From Candidatus Bathycorpusculum fermentans (lineage in GTDB: Archaea; Thermoproteota; Bathyarchaeia; Bathyarchaeales; Bathycorpusculaceae), in NCBI GenBank assembly GCA_009787175.1, contig WRGM01000137.1, positions 1-13,616 of the forward strand: a stretch of 13,616 nucleotides of DNA, given 5' to 3'. The translations under genes and the position numbers were made by a program. The notes beneath the pieces are model-generated. The model searched no databases. It worked only from the letters and a program-made list of their open reading frames with translations, and had not been told where the DNA came from. Shown here in pieces: positions 6,386 to 13,616 of the stretch; within the stretch, counting starts at the first letter, position 1; every line of letters begins with the position of its first letter.

Positions 6386-7224
6386 AATTAACTGTAAACA
6401 ATCTTTCATTTAGCTACGCTAACGTTTCAATTCTTAAAAACATAGACTTAGCCGTTGGTTTAGGTGAATTAGTCTCTATTGTTGGTCCAAACGGTTCAGG
6501 AAAAAGTACTTTATTAAAATGTATTAACCACATTCTGAAAACTAGACAAAATAGTATACTTATAGATGGTAGAGATACTAGTAAATTTGACATTAAAGAA
6601 TTATCCAAACTTATGGGGTATGTTCCTCAAACATCCATAAGTGCTTTCCCATTTACAGTATTTGATGTAGTAATGATGGGTAGAAAACCCTACATACATT
6701 GGAGCATAGGTGAGCGTGATAATGAAATAGTCGCTCAAATGCTAGAATTTTTAGGAATTGGTCACCTTGCTATGCGCCAATTCCCTGAACTTAGCGGCGG
6801 CGAACAACAAAAAGTTATCATAGCACGCGCCTTAGCACAACAATCCCAATTTTTACTACTAGATGAACCTACAAGCTCTTTAGATATTAAACACCAACTT
6901 GAAATTCTCTGCATATTAACAGGACTTACTCAAAGTAAAGAACGCGCCGTTATTGTAACAATGCATGACTTAAATTTAGCCAGCCGTTTCTCCGACCACA
7001 TGATAATGTTAAAAAAAGGCGCTATTTACGCAAGAGGTAAACCTGAAGACGTGCTAACAGCACAAAGCATAGAAGACGTATATGGAATAAAAGCCGATGT
7101 CTCCTTATCAAACAGCGGCAAACCCATAATCACACCCATAGTTAGCAACTTTAACGAATTTACCTCCCGTATATCCCTATTCTTTGAAGAAAAACCTAAG
7201 GAGATAAAACATGAAAACACTTAA
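6382..7224 (+). CDS. btuD: FecE/BtuD-type importer ATPase
   Basis: The 280-residue ABC ATPase has all the expected motifs. Walker A is GPNGSGKST (35-43), the Q-loop is VPQ (Q83), the signature is LSGGEQQ (137-143), Walker B is FLLLDEP (157-163) with the D-loop SSLD, and the switch histidine is in MHD (H195). The sequence FPFTVFDVVMMGRKPYIHW (89-107) after the Q-loop is typical of the iron-chelate/B12 importer class. It powers the BtuC-like permease. It starts at TTG, with a 4-base overlap (TTGA) with the upstream stop. Its own 3' end overlaps cobN by 14 bases, so it joins the importer to the chelatase in one translation-coupled unit. A C-terminal extension of about 40 residues follows the usual core. 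Confidence 0.94.
   Translation: MKLTVNNLSFSYANVSILKNIDLAVGLGELVSIVGPNGSGKSTLLKCINHILKTRQNSILIDGRDTSKFDIKELSKLMGYVPQTSISAFPFTVFDVVMMGRKPYIHWSIGERDNEIVAQMLEFLGIGHLAMRQFPELSGGEQQKVIIARALAQQSQFLLLDEPTSSLDIKHQLEILCILTGLTQSKERAVIVTMHDLNLASRFSDHMIMLKKGAIYARGKPEDVLTAQSIEDVYGIKADVSLSNSGKPIITPIVSNFNEFTSRISLFFEEKPKEIKHENT
7198..7203 (+). promoter_or_regulatory. Shine-Dalgarno AAGGAG before cobN
   Basis: AAGGAG ends 7 bases before the ATG at 7211. The site and start lie within the last codons of the ATPase gene. It sets the cobN start unambiguously and explains the 14-base gene overlap. Confidence 0.75.
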
Positions 7225-10200
7225 AGTAGCCTTCGCAACAACAATCCCAACAGACGCAATACCTGCCATAACAGCAGCAAAAAATATAAACGAAAAAAAC
7301 CCGGGCACCATTGAACTATGCCTACGCACCGGCGGCGACTTTAGAGACTTTGGAACACTAAACGATTTTATCAACACCGCAAAAAAAGCTCACATAGTCA
7401 TCGCACACTTAATGGGCGACCTACCCGACATAGACAAACTAGCCGAAGCCTTAAAACCTACAAGAATACCCCTCATGGTCTCTGCACCCTTCTTTGGAGG
7501 TAATAACCAAACTAAATTTACAACAGTCGAAGCTGAGGATAAACAAAAAATCTTTTTCTACCTCAACTATGGCGGCACAAAAAACTTTGAAAACCTAATG
7601 TATTACCTCGCAAACCGCTTCATAGGCGCCGACTACACTTTTGAAGCTCCAACAAAGCCTTCATGGGAAGGAATTTATCACCCTGACTTTAACAATGTCC
7701 CTAGCTTAACTGAATACTTGGAAAAAAAAGTTGACAGTAACCGTTTAACTGTAGGATTATGGTTCCATCAAAGTCACTGGCAGGGTGGAGACACAGATTT
7801 TATTGACACAATAATTAAAGAAATTGAAGCTCAAGGCGCTAACGTTCTGCCAGTATTTTTTAGTGGATCAAAAAATCTAAAATTAGGCATGAACGGCTTA
7901 AACTGGGTAATTGATAACTATTTCCTAAAAAACGACAAACCTCTCGTAGACGTTGTAGTAAGCCTATTTTCTTTCTCATTCTCAACATGCCTATCCGGTG
8001 CTGATGCAACAGATATACTAAAAAAACTAGACGTCCCAATAATCAAAGCTATAACCACCTGCAATACTTTCGAAGAATGGCGTGACACCATGCAAGGCTT
8101 AAGCATCATGGACATACCCGCTAATGTTGCAATGCCCGAATTCGATGGAGCCATAATAACTGTACCCGTTGCAGCTATGGATTGCCGCCAAACTAACCCT
8201 TCAACGGGAACACGACTCATAAAATTTAAACCAATTGAAGAGAGAACTAAAAAAGTGGTTCAATTAGCTATAAACTGGGGCAAACTACGACGACTACCTA
8301 ACAGCCAAAAGAAAGTAGCCATAATATTCCATAACTACCCACCCAGAAATGACACAATAGGTCACGCATTTGGCTTAGATTCTTCTGCTTCAGTTATGAA
8401 CGTTCTCCAAAAACTAAAACAACAAGGATACACTATAAACGAATTACCTGAAAGCAGCCAAAAACTCATGGACACTATAATCGCAGGATTAACCAACGAC
8501 CGCAGATGGGCAAGCTCTCAAGAACTAAACGACCGTGCATTGGATAAAGTATCCCTTCAACAGTATGAACAATGGTTCAACAAATTGCCAACAGATGTAG
8601 CTGTTAAAATGGAGAAAGACTGGGAAAAACGACCTGGAAAAATTTTCGTCTATAACAACAAATTTTTGATTGCAGGTATACAAAACGGAAACATTTACAT
8701 TGGTCTGCAGCCTCAGCGTGGTTACCTTGAGGCTTCTTCCAGTATATATCATAGTCCTGACTTGTCTATGCCTCATCATTATCATGCTTATTATCGTTGG
8801 ATACGTGACGTTTTTGGTGCTAATGCCATTATACATATGGGTACCCATGGCACACTTGAATGGTTGCCTGGAAAATCCGTCGGGTTATCCCCATCATGTT
8901 CTCCTGATATCGCTATATCTGATTTACCCAACATTTACCCCTATACTATAACTAATCCGGGAGAGGGTACACAGGCTAAACGGCGGAGTTACTGCTGTAT
9001 AATAGATCATTTAGTGCCTGCGATGCATAATGCTGATTCATATGAGGAACTTGCAAAAATAGAGGTTCAACTTCAAGAGTATTATCATGCTAAAAATGTT
9101 GACACTGAGAAATTACCTGTATTGCGTAAGTTAATCTGGGAAAACGTTGTTGCTGCTAAGCTTGATAAGGACTTAAATGTAGTTCAAGATGTTGCTTTTG
9201 CTTCTTTTGATGCCTTTTTAGAGCAGCTACATGCGTATATTAACGAGTTATCTGATGCTCAAATTCGTGATGGGTTACACATTTTAGGTGAAGGACCTCA
9301 AGATTTAAGGTTAGATGAATTTCTTGTCACTTTAACACGACTTGATAATGGTGATGTGCTCTCATTGCGACAGTCTATTGCAGAATTATTAGGTTTTGAC
9401 TATGAGACTCTTTTGGCCCATAGAGGTAAACTTTGTAGCAACGGCAAAACTAATGGGGACCATTTAAAAGAAATCAGCGCACTCTCACTTGAGCTCATAC
9501 AAAAATTCCACTTAGCCGATTTCAAAGAAGAAAAAATCACTACATTAGCCAAGGAAGTGTTAGGCGCAAGTAACTCTAAGATAGAGCATTGTCTTCATTA
9601 TATCAGTAGTTTTCTTGTTCCTGCTCTCGCATTAACAACTGATGAGTTAACCTATACCCTCTCTGGATGTCAAGGCGGCTATGTACCTCCGGGGCCATCT
9701 GGCTCTATAACTAGAGGTATGGCAGATATTTTACCCACAGGAAGAAATTTCTTTTCTGTTGACCCTCGTGCCGTTCCTACCCCTGCATCCTGGGAAGTAG
9801 GAGTCGCCCTAGCGGATATATTACTTGAACGTTATCTAAAGGAAGAAGGAAAATACCCTGAATCCGTTGGCATAGTTATTTGGGCAACAGACACTATGAA
9901 AACTAAAGGCGATGATATCGCTGAAATACTCTATCTAATGGGTATTAAGCCCGTTTGGGAGCGATCTAGCGGCAGAGTTATAGGCGTAGAGCCTATTCCA
10001 CTTGAAGTGCTCAAACGACCACGTATTGATGTTACCATACGCATAAGCGGGCTATTCCGAGATACATTTCCTGTTGTAGTAAACCTTCTCGATGCCGCTG
10101 TCGAATTAGCTGCTGGACTAAAAGAATCACATGGTCAAAACTTTATAGCTAAACACATAGATGTTGAAGTAATAGAAGAAACCAAAAAAGGCATTGATGC

Positions 10201-10975
10201 TATAAAAGCACGAGAAAAAGCCTGCTATAGAATTTTCGGCGACCAACCTGGCGCATATGGATGCGGTGTAAGTGAGGTTATAGATTCTAAAAATTGGAAA
10301 GATCAAAACGATTTAAGTGACATATATGTTAACTGGGGTAGTTATGCATATACCCGTAAAACCTATGGGTTACAAGTGCCTGAACAGTTCAAACGTTGTC
10401 TAAAAAAGATTAATGTTACCGTTAAAAATCAGGATTCTCGTGAATATGATATTTTAGACGGCGATGACTGGTATGACTCCCACGGCGGCATGATAAATGC
10501 CGTTAAAATCATAGGCGGTAAAGCTCCCAGATCATACTGTGGTGATACATCTGATCCTAATCGCGTAAAAGTTCGAAGTACAGCTGAGGAGACATGCCTT
10601 GTTTTCCGTTCTCGGTTACTTAACCCAAAATACATTGAAAATATGAAACGACACGGCTATCAAGGAGCAGCTGACTTGTCTAGATCTGTAGACTTTGTCT
10701 TCGGCTGGGATGCCACAGTAGAAGTCGTAGAAGACTGGATGTATGAAGATCTGGCTAAAAAATACGTTTTCGACAAAGAAATGCAACAATGGCTTAAAAA
10801 CGTAAATCCCTACGCACTGCAGAACATGGTTGAACGATTTCTAGAAGCCATTAGCCGCAACTTGTGGCCAGCATCTGATGAAGTTAAAAAGAAATTGCAG
10901 AAACTCTACTTAGACATAGAAGGTCTGCTTGAGGACACTAATGAAAAAGTAACAAATAAAATGGAGAAAAAATAG
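7211..10975 (+). CDS. cobN: Cobaltochelatase catalytic subunit CobN-like
   Basis: The 1254-residue protein is a full-length member of the CobN/ChlH/BchH family, which holds the tetrapyrrole and inserts the metal. Diagnostic blocks in order are HYHAYYRWIRDVFGANAIIH, then MGTHGTLEWLPGKSVGLS with H546, then GGYVPPGPSGS (822-832) and GRNFFSVDPRAVPTP. Later come FGDQPGAYGCGVSEV, NWGSYAYTRKTYG and the C-terminal SVDFVFGWDATVEVVEDWMY. Its length matches CobN (about 1250-1280 residues). It needs an ATPase partner; CobS and CobT are absent, but a ChlI-ChlD fusion opens the operon. In aerobic B12 makers CobN puts cobalt into hydrogenobyrinic acid diamide. Here, between a B12-type importer and CbiZ, a salvage role is likely, but the metal and ring are inferred. 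Coding-strand composition flips from A/C-rich to T/G-rich near 8695, then alternates. Its TAG stop is directly followed by the ATG of cbiZ. Confidence 0.93.
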   Translation: MKTLKVAFATTIPTDAIPAITAAKNINEKNPGTIELCLRTGGDFRDFGTLNDFINTAKKAHIVIAHLMGDLPDIDKLAEALKPTRIPLMVSAPFFGGNNQTKFTTVEAEDKQKIFFYLNYGGTKNFENLMYYLANRFIGADYTFEAPTKPSWEGIYHPDFNNVPSLTEYLEKKVDSNRLTVGLWFHQSHWQGGDTDFIDTIIKEIEAQGANVLPVFFSGSKNLKLGMNGLNWVIDNYFLKNDKPLVDVVVSLFSFSFSTCLSGADATDILKKLDVPIIKAITTCNTFEEWRDTMQGLSIMDIPANVAMPEFDGAIITVPVAAMDCRQTNPSTGTRLIKFKPIEERTKKVVQLAINWGKLRRLPNSQKKVAIIFHNYPPRNDTIGHAFGLDSSASVMNVLQKLKQQGYTINELPESSQKLMDTIIAGLTNDRRWASSQELNDRALDKVSLQQYEQWFNKLPTDVAVKMEKDWEKRPGKIFVYNNKFLIAGIQNGNIYIGLQPQRGYLEASSSIYHSPDLSMPHHYHAYYRWIRDVFGANAIIHMGTHGTLEWLPGKSVGLSPSCSPDIAISDLPNIYPYTITNPGEGTQAKRRSYCCIIDHLVPAMHNADSYEELAKIEVQLQEYYHAKNVDTEKLPVLRKLIWENVVAAKLDKDLNVVQDVAFASFDAFLEQLHAYINELSDAQIRDGLHILGEGPQDLRLDEFLVTLTRLDNGDVLSLRQSIAELLGFDYETLLAHRGKLCSNGKTNGDHLKEISALSLELIQKFHLADFKEEKITTLAKEVLGASNSKIEHCLHYISSFLVPALALTTDELTYTLSGCQGGYVPPGPSGSITRGMADILPTGRNFFSVDPRAVPTPASWEVGVALADILLERYLKEEGKYPESVGIVIWATDTMKTKGDDIAEILYLMGIKPVWERSSGRVIGVEPIPLEVLKRPRIDVTIRISGLFRDTFPVVVNLLDAAVELAAGLKESHGQNFIAKHIDVEVIEETKKGIDAIKAREKACYRIFGDQPGAYGCGVSEVIDSKNWKDQNDLSDIYVNWGSYAYTRKTYGLQVPEQFKRCLKKINVTVKNQDSREYDILDGDDWYDSHGGMINAVKIIGGKAPRSYCGDTSDPNRVKVRSTAEETCLVFRSRLLNPKYIENMKRHGYQGAADLSRSVDFVFGWDATVEVVEDWMYEDLAKKYVFDKEMQQWLKNVNPYALQNMVERFLEAISRNLWPASDEVKKKLQKLYLDIEGLLEDTNEKVTNKMEKK

Positions 10976-11740
10976 ATGAGTAAAAATTTAGTAACTTTTA
11001 AAGAAACTAAAATAGACCTACAGTTTAAAGAGGCAAATGCACGAGTTGTCTACCATAAATATGACAGCATATGGCATAACCTTACCCTTGTTTCTTTTAA
11101 CGAACGCCGTAACGTCTTATCCACTATAGATGGGCTGCGTCGAGTTCAACATGTGGGTAACGTGTTTTTTCCCGATGAACTGTCAAGACAGCATATGACG
11201 TTGCAGAAATATGAGCAGGTTACAAAGAGACTTCCTAAATCTTTAGGTCTTAAACGTAGCGACTTTATTTTTCTAGCAACTGCTGTTAACATGGAAAAAA
11301 TTGCTGTTTGTGAAAAAACTTTTGGCGATTTCCATGTTTGTTGCATCGCAACTGCAGGTGCTCTTAATAATGCTCTACGTATGGGTGTAGATGCAGGTAA
11401 TTGGGTTGAGCATAAAACGTGTATGACTCCAGCGGCGGGAACTATAAATATGCTTCTCTTAACGAATGTTACCTTATCCTGTGGTGCTATGGCTAGGGCT
11501 ATAATGACTGCTACGGAAGCTAAAACGGCTGCATTACAAGATCTTGACTATAAGAGTACGCCCTCACCACTAATTCAAGCTACTGGCACAGGAACCGATA
11601 GTATGATAGTTGTCTCAGGCGTAAACCCTGACATTGTGATTAAGCATACGGGTGGACATACTAAAATGGGTGAACTTATAGGGTTTGCAGCTAAAACTGC
11701 TGTAACAGAGGCATTAAAGAAACATGACCAAAATTTATGA
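10976..11740 (+). CDS. cbiZ: Adenosylcobinamide amidohydrolase CbiZ
   Basis: The 254-residue product shows the conserved core of CbiZ. The motifs are CIATAGALNNALRMG (about 123-137), then GTINMLLLTNVTLSCGAMARAIMTATEAKTAALQDL (about 155-190), then ATGTGTDSMIVVSG (about 202-215) and TGGHTKMGELIGFA (about 225-238). CbiZ cuts the aminopropanol side arm from adenosylcobinamide or pseudocobalamin-type corrinoids to give adenosylcobyric acid, which can be rebuilt with a preferred lower ligand. It acts in the cytoplasm after import. Its ATG follows the cobN stop codon with no gap, and GGAG lies 9 bases upstream. Having it next to BtuFCD-like genes is known from archaea and some bacteria and is the strongest sign that the importer carries corrinoids. 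The protein looks complete. Confidence 0.95.
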   Translation: MSKNLVTFKETKIDLQFKEANARVVYHKYDSIWHNLTLVSFNERRNVLSTIDGLRRVQHVGNVFFPDELSRQHMTLQKYEQVTKRLPKSLGLKRSDFIFLATAVNMEKIAVCEKTFGDFHVCCIATAGALNNALRMGVDAGNWVEHKTCMTPAAGTINMLLLTNVTLSCGAMARAIMTATEAKTAALQDLDYKSTPSPLIQATGTGTDSMIVVSGVNPDIVIKHTGGHTKMGELIGFAAKTAVTEALKKHDQNL

Positions 11741-11752
11741 GGGTAAAAACTG

Positions 11753-12613
11753 ATGGATGCTATTTACACAGAAAACCTATGCAAAAACTATGGCTCTATT
11801 AAGGCTATAAATAATTTAAATCTACAGGTTCATGAAGGAGAAATATTTGGGTTCTTAGGACCTAACGGTGCAGGAAAAACAACAACTATTCGCGTATTAA
11901 CAACTTTAACACATCCAACTTTAGGCACAGTCTCCGTCGGCGGTTATGATGTACGAGACAAACCTGATAAAGTGCGAAAAGTAATGGGCGTTGTTCAACA
12001 ACACATAAGTCTAGACCGTGATTTAACCGTTCGAGAAAACATGGAATTTCACGCACGAATACAACATCTAAACTCTTCTGAACGCAAACAACGCGTCACT
12101 GAATTATTAGAATACGTTGAACTAACAGAATACGCTGACCAAATGGTCGACGCTCTCTCAGGTGGCATGAAAAAGAAAGCATCCATCGTCTGTAGCCTTC
12201 TTCATAAGCCTAAAGTGTTATTTTTAGATGAACCCACTGTTGGTTTAGATGCTCAAGCAAGACGTCGCCTATGGGACTTGATACGGCGACTAAATAAGGA
12301 TGGTACAACAATTTTTCTTACAACTCATTATATTGAAGAAGCAGAGGTTCTCTGTAACCGTGTTGGAATTATGCACCATGGGCAACTAATTGCTGTAGAT
12401 GAGCCTGCTAATCTTCGTAGAAAAGTAGGCTCCTTTGTCGTTGAAACTCTAATAGATGGAAAAGCGACTCATTACCAGTTTTTTGCTGACCGTGATGCTG
12501 CCTCTAGTTATGTTAAAAATTTGCCCTCTGAGGTAAAAACAGTGATTATCCGTGAATCAAATTTAGAAGACGTTTTTATAGAACAAACAGGAGAAAAAGT
12601 TGGTGACCAATAA
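11753..12613 (+). CDS. DrrA-type ABC exporter ATPase
   Basis: The 286-residue ABC ATPase has Walker A GPNGAGKTT (36-44), Q-loop VVQQ (80-83), signature LSGGMKKK (135-142), Walker B VLFLDEP (155-161) and switch histidine H192 in TTHYIEEAE. The signature LSGGMxxR/K, the phrase QQHISLDRDLTVRENMEFHARI and a C-terminal domain of about 65 residues ending LEDVFIEQTGE place it in the daunorubicin-resistance/ABC-2 ATPase group, not the importer class. Its partner is the permease that follows, which it overlaps by 1 base. It starts 12 bases after cbiZ with GAGGGT 8 bases upstream, so it belongs to the same operon. The substrate cannot be read from sequence. Possibilities include export of a corrinoid breakdown product, of the metal-free ring or of an unrelated compound. 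Confidence 0.92.
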   Translation: MDAIYTENLCKNYGSIKAINNLNLQVHEGEIFGFLGPNGAGKTTTIRVLTTLTHPTLGTVSVGGYDVRDKPDKVRKVMGVVQQHISLDRDLTVRENMEFHARIQHLNSSERKQRVTELLEYVELTEYADQMVDALSGGMKKKASIVCSLLHKPKVLFLDEPTVGLDAQARRRLWDLIRRLNKDGTTIFLTTHYIEEAEVLCNRVGIMHHGQLIAVDEPANLRRKVGSFVVETLIDGKATHYQFFADRDAASSYVKNLPSEVKTVIIRESNLEDVFIEQTGEKVGDQ

Positions 12614-13362
12614 TGATGAACATTTTTAACGACATTTACTCAGTTCTATGGGTCGACCTGCGCATTTTGCGACGCCATTGGAAATCAACGATTGCTACAA
12701 GTCTTGTACTTCCGTTGCTGTATTTGGTTGCTTTTGGTTATGGTTTAGGACGCGGTTTGGATGTAGATGGTTTTAGTTATCTTGCATTTGTTGTTCCTGG
12801 TATTGTCGCATTAACAGCGTTTTCTACTAGTTTTAATGGTGCTGCATCAAAACTTCAAGTGGACAGACTTTACTACAAAAACTTTGATGAACTCTTGATG
12901 TCTCCTGTGAGTTTGTATTCAATTATAATAGGTAAATCATTAATAGGTGTAATAAGAGGTATGATTAGCGCTGTTGCTATATACGCTGTGGGGTTAGTGC
13001 TTGCACCAACGATACTTGTTAGTCCACTGTTCTTTTTGATACTGCTGCTGGCATGTTTTGTGTATGCATTATTTGGTTTACTTGTAGCGTTAGTTATTAA
13101 TACTCACCATGCTATGAGCAATTTTAGTACTCTAGTTATTTTGCCAATGACTTTCTTATGCGGTACATTCTTTTCACTAAGCCAATTACCTGGTGCGGTT
13201 AAAGCGGTGTTGTATTTTTTGCCTCTAACACATTCAACTGAACTTTTACGTGCAACAGCATTGGGGTTACCTTTCCCATGGTTGTCTTTTATAGGTCTCT
13301 TGATTTTTGGGGCGCTCTTTTTTATTGGGTGTTTAATGGCTTTAAAGAAGTCAAGTGTATAA
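12613..13362 (+). CDS. ABC-2 type exporter permease, DrrB-like
   Basis: The 249-residue membrane protein has six hydrophobic segments in the ABC-2 permease pattern. An amphipathic start with RILRRHWKST precedes the first helix (TSLVLPLLYLVAFGYGLG), and the loop FSYLAFVVPGIVALTAFSTSFNG follows. The characteristic ABC-2 stretch LVILPMTFLCGTFFSLSQLP leads to LPLTHSTELLRATALG and a last helix ending in a short basic tail (LKKSSV). It pairs with the preceding ATPase. Two adjacent ATG codons (12613 and 12616) are possible starts; GGTGA at 12602-12606 serves either, and the first overlaps the upstream TAA by one base. It is the last gene of the operon and is followed by T-runs. Homology to drug, polyketide and polysaccharide exporters is generic and does not define the cargo. 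Confidence 0.92.
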   Translation: MMNIFNDIYSVLWVDLRILRRHWKSTIATSLVLPLLYLVAFGYGLGRGLDVDGFSYLAFVVPGIVALTAFSTSFNGAASKLQVDRLYYKNFDELLMSPVSLYSIIIGKSLIGVIRGMISAVAIYAVGLVLAPTILVSPLFFLILLLACFVYALFGLLVALVINTHHAMSNFSTLVILPMTFLCGTFFSLSQLPGAVKAVLYFLPLTHSTELLRATALGLPFPWLSFIGLLIFGALFFIGCLMALKKSSV

Positions 13363-13396
13363 GAAAGCAACTGTTGAGGTTTAGATATACCCTCTC

Positions 13397-13402
13397 TTTT
13401 TT
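13397..13402 (+). terminator. T6 run ending the eight-gene operon
   Basis: CTCTCTTTTTT lies about 35 bases after the last stop codon, with a second T-rich patch at 13421-13440. Oligo-T runs are the usual archaeal termination signal. No stable hairpin is seen. Confidence 0.45.
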
Positions 13403-13454
13403 ATAGTAATAAAACATGATTGTTGTTTTTGTTGTTTGTTATAACCTGAATTCA

Positions 13455-13616
13455 GGTCATGCCTCAAAATAGTTTACGTCCAAATTCCAGTACATTTATG
13501 AGCAAGCCAAAGAGAATTGTGTGCATATTCCAACGATTTAGAGTAACAAATAGTTTTGCGAGCCAAACGCTTAAGCCTGGTGCGAAATGTTAAATGTTTA
13601 CGCTCAATACGCTGCG
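13455..13616 (-). mobile_element. IS1-family insertion sequence, right end only
   Basis: The element enters from the right edge and ends at about 13455. Read inward from there, the plus strand is GGTCATGCCTCAAAATAG, which resembles the IS1 terminal repeat as I remember it (GGTAATGACTCCAAC). The transposase stop lies within this repeat, as in compact IS1 elements. Transposase sequence fills the rest of the window. The other end is outside, so the size and the target duplication cannot be confirmed. The nine bases just outside (13446-13454, CTGAATTCA) are the expected duplication candidate. Confidence 0.75.
13464..13616 (-). pseudogene. IS1-family transposase (InsB-like) C-terminus, frameshifted and cut by the window edge
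   Basis: The readable 5' part gives QRIERKHLTFRTRLKRLARK followed by TICYSKSLE, which lines up with the end of IS1 InsB ([20 protein letters not shown] then SLSFSKSVE). The glutamate in QRIER is the last acid of the DDE catalytic triad. After SKSLE the frame continues as unrelated residues to a TAA at 13474-13476. Skipping one base at about 13527 instead gives MHTILFGLLINVLEFGRKLF and a TGA at 13464-13466. That second reading keeps the family's H, G and N spacing (E-L-H-D-K-V-I-G-H-Y-L-N in IS1). The gene therefore carries a one-base insertion near its end. The N-terminal part lies beyond the window. It could still make a protein with an altered tail, and a sequencing error is the main alternative. 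Confidence 0.75.

Noticed and set aside
8670..8951. 93-residue hydrophobic frame within cobN
   Set aside because: It is a frame shadow across the highly conserved GTHGTLEWLPGK region, and hydrophobicity comes from T-rich codons read out of frame.
7211..10975. Magnesium chelatase ChlH/BchH for chlorophyll synthesis
   Set aside because: No chlorophyll genes are nearby, and the B12-type importer and CbiZ neighbours favour CobN. The families are related, so a tree would settle it.
1..13616. CRISPR arrays, tRNA or rRNA genes
   Set aside because: I saw no regularly spaced repeats and no cloverleaf-like or rRNA-like sequence on either strand.

Overview
The window reads as DNA from an uncultured, probably anaerobic archaeon. 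It shows A/T-rich TATA-like boxes, ribosome sites that match the archaeal 16S tail (one is a perfect GGAGGTGA), T-run ends after genes, and a CbiZ amidohydrolase, an enzyme first described in archaea. I cannot place the lineage from this sequence. Bathyarchaeia-like or methanogen-related archaea are only a guess.

The left part (1-2110) holds unrelated small genes: a two-helix membrane protein of DUF3096 type (+), a split-barrel flavin/F420 (PNPOx-like) protein (-), and an unrecognised 206-residue protein (-) with a possible PD-(D/E)XK nuclease core. A 255-base divergent intergenic region follows. It contains a very G/T-biased tract, two related palindromic sites, and a TATA-like box that faces the main operon.

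The centre and right (2111-13362) form one tightly packed eight-gene operon, with gaps from -14 to +12 bases. The order is a ChlI-ChlD fusion chelatase ATPase, BtuF-, BtuC- and BtuD-like importer subunits, a full-length CobN chelatase catalytic subunit, CbiZ (adenosylcobinamide amidohydrolase), and a DrrA/DrrB-type ABC ATPase plus ABC-2 permease. The likely logic is corrinoid scavenging. BtuFCD brings in a corrinoid, CbiZ trims it to cobyric acid, and the CobN/ChlID machine inserts (or exchanges) a metal using ATP. The role of the exporter-like pair is unknown. No de novo corrin-ring genes are present, so a chelatase wired to uptake and salvage is the most interesting feature of the window.

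The right edge (13455-13616) is the end of an IS1-family insertion sequence on the minus strand. It has a recognisable terminal repeat and a transposase C-terminus that carries a one-base frameshift. Strand composition also changes abruptly in blocks inside single genes (chlID and cobN), from A/C-rich to T/G-richer codons.
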